This document shows, in pieces, positions 3,967-5,069 of a DNA stretch of 5,069 bases. The first letter of the stretch is position 1, and each line of letters begins with the position of its first letter. The translations under genes and the position numbers were made by a program. The notes beneath the pieces were generated by a model that saw only the letters and a list, made by a program, of their open reading frames with translations, was not told where the DNA came from and did no database searches. Source of the DNA: an uncultured Microbacteriaceae bacterium (GTDB lineage Bacteria > Actinomycetota > Actinomycetes > Actinomycetales > Microbacteriaceae); assembly GCA_943914115.1 (NCBI GenBank), contig CALUAU010000136.1:1-5069 (forward strand), in the 5' to 3' direction.

Positions 3967-5069
3967 GTGACCATGCAGGCGAATGCGCCCCAACCCACCG
4001 CCGAACAGCGGGATCTGGTCGAACTGCTACGTCAGCGTATCGCTGGCGAGGTCGACGCCTCGACACTGCGGCGAGCCGAGTATTCGAGTGACGCCTCGAA
4101 CTACCGCATCGTTCCCGAAGTGGTGGTGTTTCCACGCAGCACCGAAGACCTCATCGCGATCACCGAACTCTCACGCGAAACCGGCACGCCGCTGCACCTG
4201 CGTGGCGCGGGCACGTCAATTGCCGGTAATGCGATTGGCCGCGGCATCGTCGTTGATACCTCCCGCCACCTCAACCGCATCCACAGCCTCGACCCTGAAG
4301 CCCGCACCGCCAGAATCGACCCGGGCGTGGTGGTTGCCCAGCTGCAAAACGCCGCTAAACCTTATGGGCTGCGTTTCGGCCCCGACCCCTCCACCTGGAC
4401 TCGCTGCACCGTCGGCGGCATGATCGGCAACAACGCCTGCGGTTCGCACTCGCTGGTGTTCGGTCGTACTGCCGACAACATCATTGATCTCGACGTGATC
4501 GATGGGCTCGGGCGGCGATACACAGCCACCGACGATCTGTCGGTGGTGCCCGGGCTGGATGAGTTCACGCTGCGGCATCTGGCCACGATCCGCACCGAGT
4601 TCGGGCGGTTCGGTCGGCAGGTATCGGGTTATGCGCTCGAAGCATTGCTGCCCGAACGCGGGCATTCACTGGCACAGTTGCTGGTGGGCTCGGAAGGCAC
4701 ACTCGCCACCGTGCTCGGCGCAACCGTGCGCCTGGTGGAGGTGCCTTCGGCGCCGGTGACCGTGGCGCTCGGCTACCCGTCGATGTTTGAGGCGGCCGAT
4801 GATATTCCCACGCTGCTGGCCCACAAACCGGGCGCTATTGAGGGACTGGATGCGCGGCTCACCGAGGCTGTGCGCCGTCACTACGGTGCGGCGGCGATCG
4901 AGTCGCTACCTGACGGTGGTGGCTGGCTGCTCATCGAAATGCCCGGCACGGATGCGGCCGACGCGCTCGCTCGCGCGAAGGCGCTCGTTGCCGACTCGGC
5001 GGCTATCTCGCACACGATTGTCGACGATGCGGCTGCGGCAGCGCGCCTGTGGCGGGTGCGTGCCGACGG
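3967..5069 (+). CDS. FAD-binding oxidase, D-lactate/glycolate dehydrogenase type, 5' part (runs off window)
   Basis: The first 367 residues are present and the frame is open to the window end. The protein is a predicted FAD-dependent dehydrogenase of 2-hydroxy acids (D-lactate is the common guess; the substrate cannot be read here), passing electrons toward the respiratory chain. LRRAEYSSDASNYRIVPEVV (34-53) and FPRSTEDL (55-62) open the FAD-binding PCMH-type domain. RGAGTSIAGNAIG (79-91) is the FAD pyrophosphate loop. GPDPSTWTRCTVGGMIGNNACGS (138-160) and FGRTADN (165-171) are strongly conserved in the family, as is LLVGSEGTLATV (238-249). The C-terminal FAD-oxidase domain follows, and LWRVRAD is where the sequence is cut. 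Close relatives with this N-terminus are usually about 950 residues with a 4Fe-4S/CCG-type C-terminal half, so around 60% of the gene is probably missing. The start chosen is the GTG placed by GGAAGGA. It follows the oxygenase gene by 60 bp on the same strand. Confidence 0.93.
   Translation, partial: MTMQANAPQPTAEQRDLVELLRQRIAGEVDASTLRRAEYSSDASNYRIVPEVVVFPRSTEDLIAITELSRETGTPLHLRGAGTSIAGNAIGRGIVVDTSRHLNRIHSLDPEARTARIDPGVVVAQLQNAAKPYGLRFGPDPSTWTRCTVGGMIGNNACGSHSLVFGRTADNIIDLDVIDGLGRRYTATDDLSVVPGLDEFTLRHLATIRTEFGRFGRQVSGYALEALLPERGHSLAQLLVGSEGTLATVLGATVRLVEVPSAPVTVALGYPSMFEAADDIPTLLAHKPGAIEGLDARLTEAVRRHYGAAAIESLPDGGGWLLIEMPGTDAADALARAKALVADSAAISHTIVDDAAAAARLWRVRAD

Noticed and set aside
2932..3993. 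353-residue minus-strand open frame
   Set aside because: It is antisense to the MpaB/DUF2236 gene, which carries clear family motifs; the antisense product has no recognisable domain.

Overview
The window looks like chromosome of a high-GC Gram-positive actinobacterium, possibly in the Microbacteriaceae. This rests on strong G/C preference at third codon positions, GTG starts, weak or absent Shine-Dalgarno sites on several genes, and protein types common in that group (a paired FAD and Fe-S dehydrogenase, an MpaB/DUF2236 oxygenase). The genus assignment is inference; no rRNA or other marker is present.

Left part (1-1169), read on the minus strand: two small paralogous two-helix membrane proteins (174-557 and 592-924) lie in tandem. 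Each is preceded by nearly the same ~49-bp segment, which carries a candidate promoter placed right at the ATG. The pair is bracketed by two copies of a long palindromic element. One copy is complete at 1040-1099 and the other is cut by the window's left edge (1-49). Further degraded pieces of the element's right half may lie between 81 and 146. No RNA gene, CRISPR array or transposase is visible.

Middle part (1170-3906): an O6-alkylguanine DNA alkyltransferase gene (ogt-like, minus, 1170-1679) is divergent from an apparently orphan beta-class DNA methyltransferase (plus, from 1733 or 1751 to 3094). The methyltransferase gene overlaps the next gene (3091-3906, MpaB/DUF2236 family, predicted heme-dependent oxygenase), so the two are probably cotranscribed and translationally coupled. 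No restriction endonuclease, helicase or specificity subunit is seen beside the methyltransferase.

Right part (3907-5069): after a 60-bp gap with a good ribosome binding site comes the N-terminal ~367 residues of a FAD-binding oxidase of the D-lactate/glycolate dehydrogenase type. It is cut by the window end and, in this family, usually continues into an Fe-S domain.

Most of the window is ordinary chromosomal housekeeping or accessory content. The parts that standard families explain least are the duplicated membrane-protein pair with conserved upstream segments, the flanking palindromes, and the orphan methyltransferase coupled to an oxygenase gene. No complete new defence system can be supported from this sequence alone.
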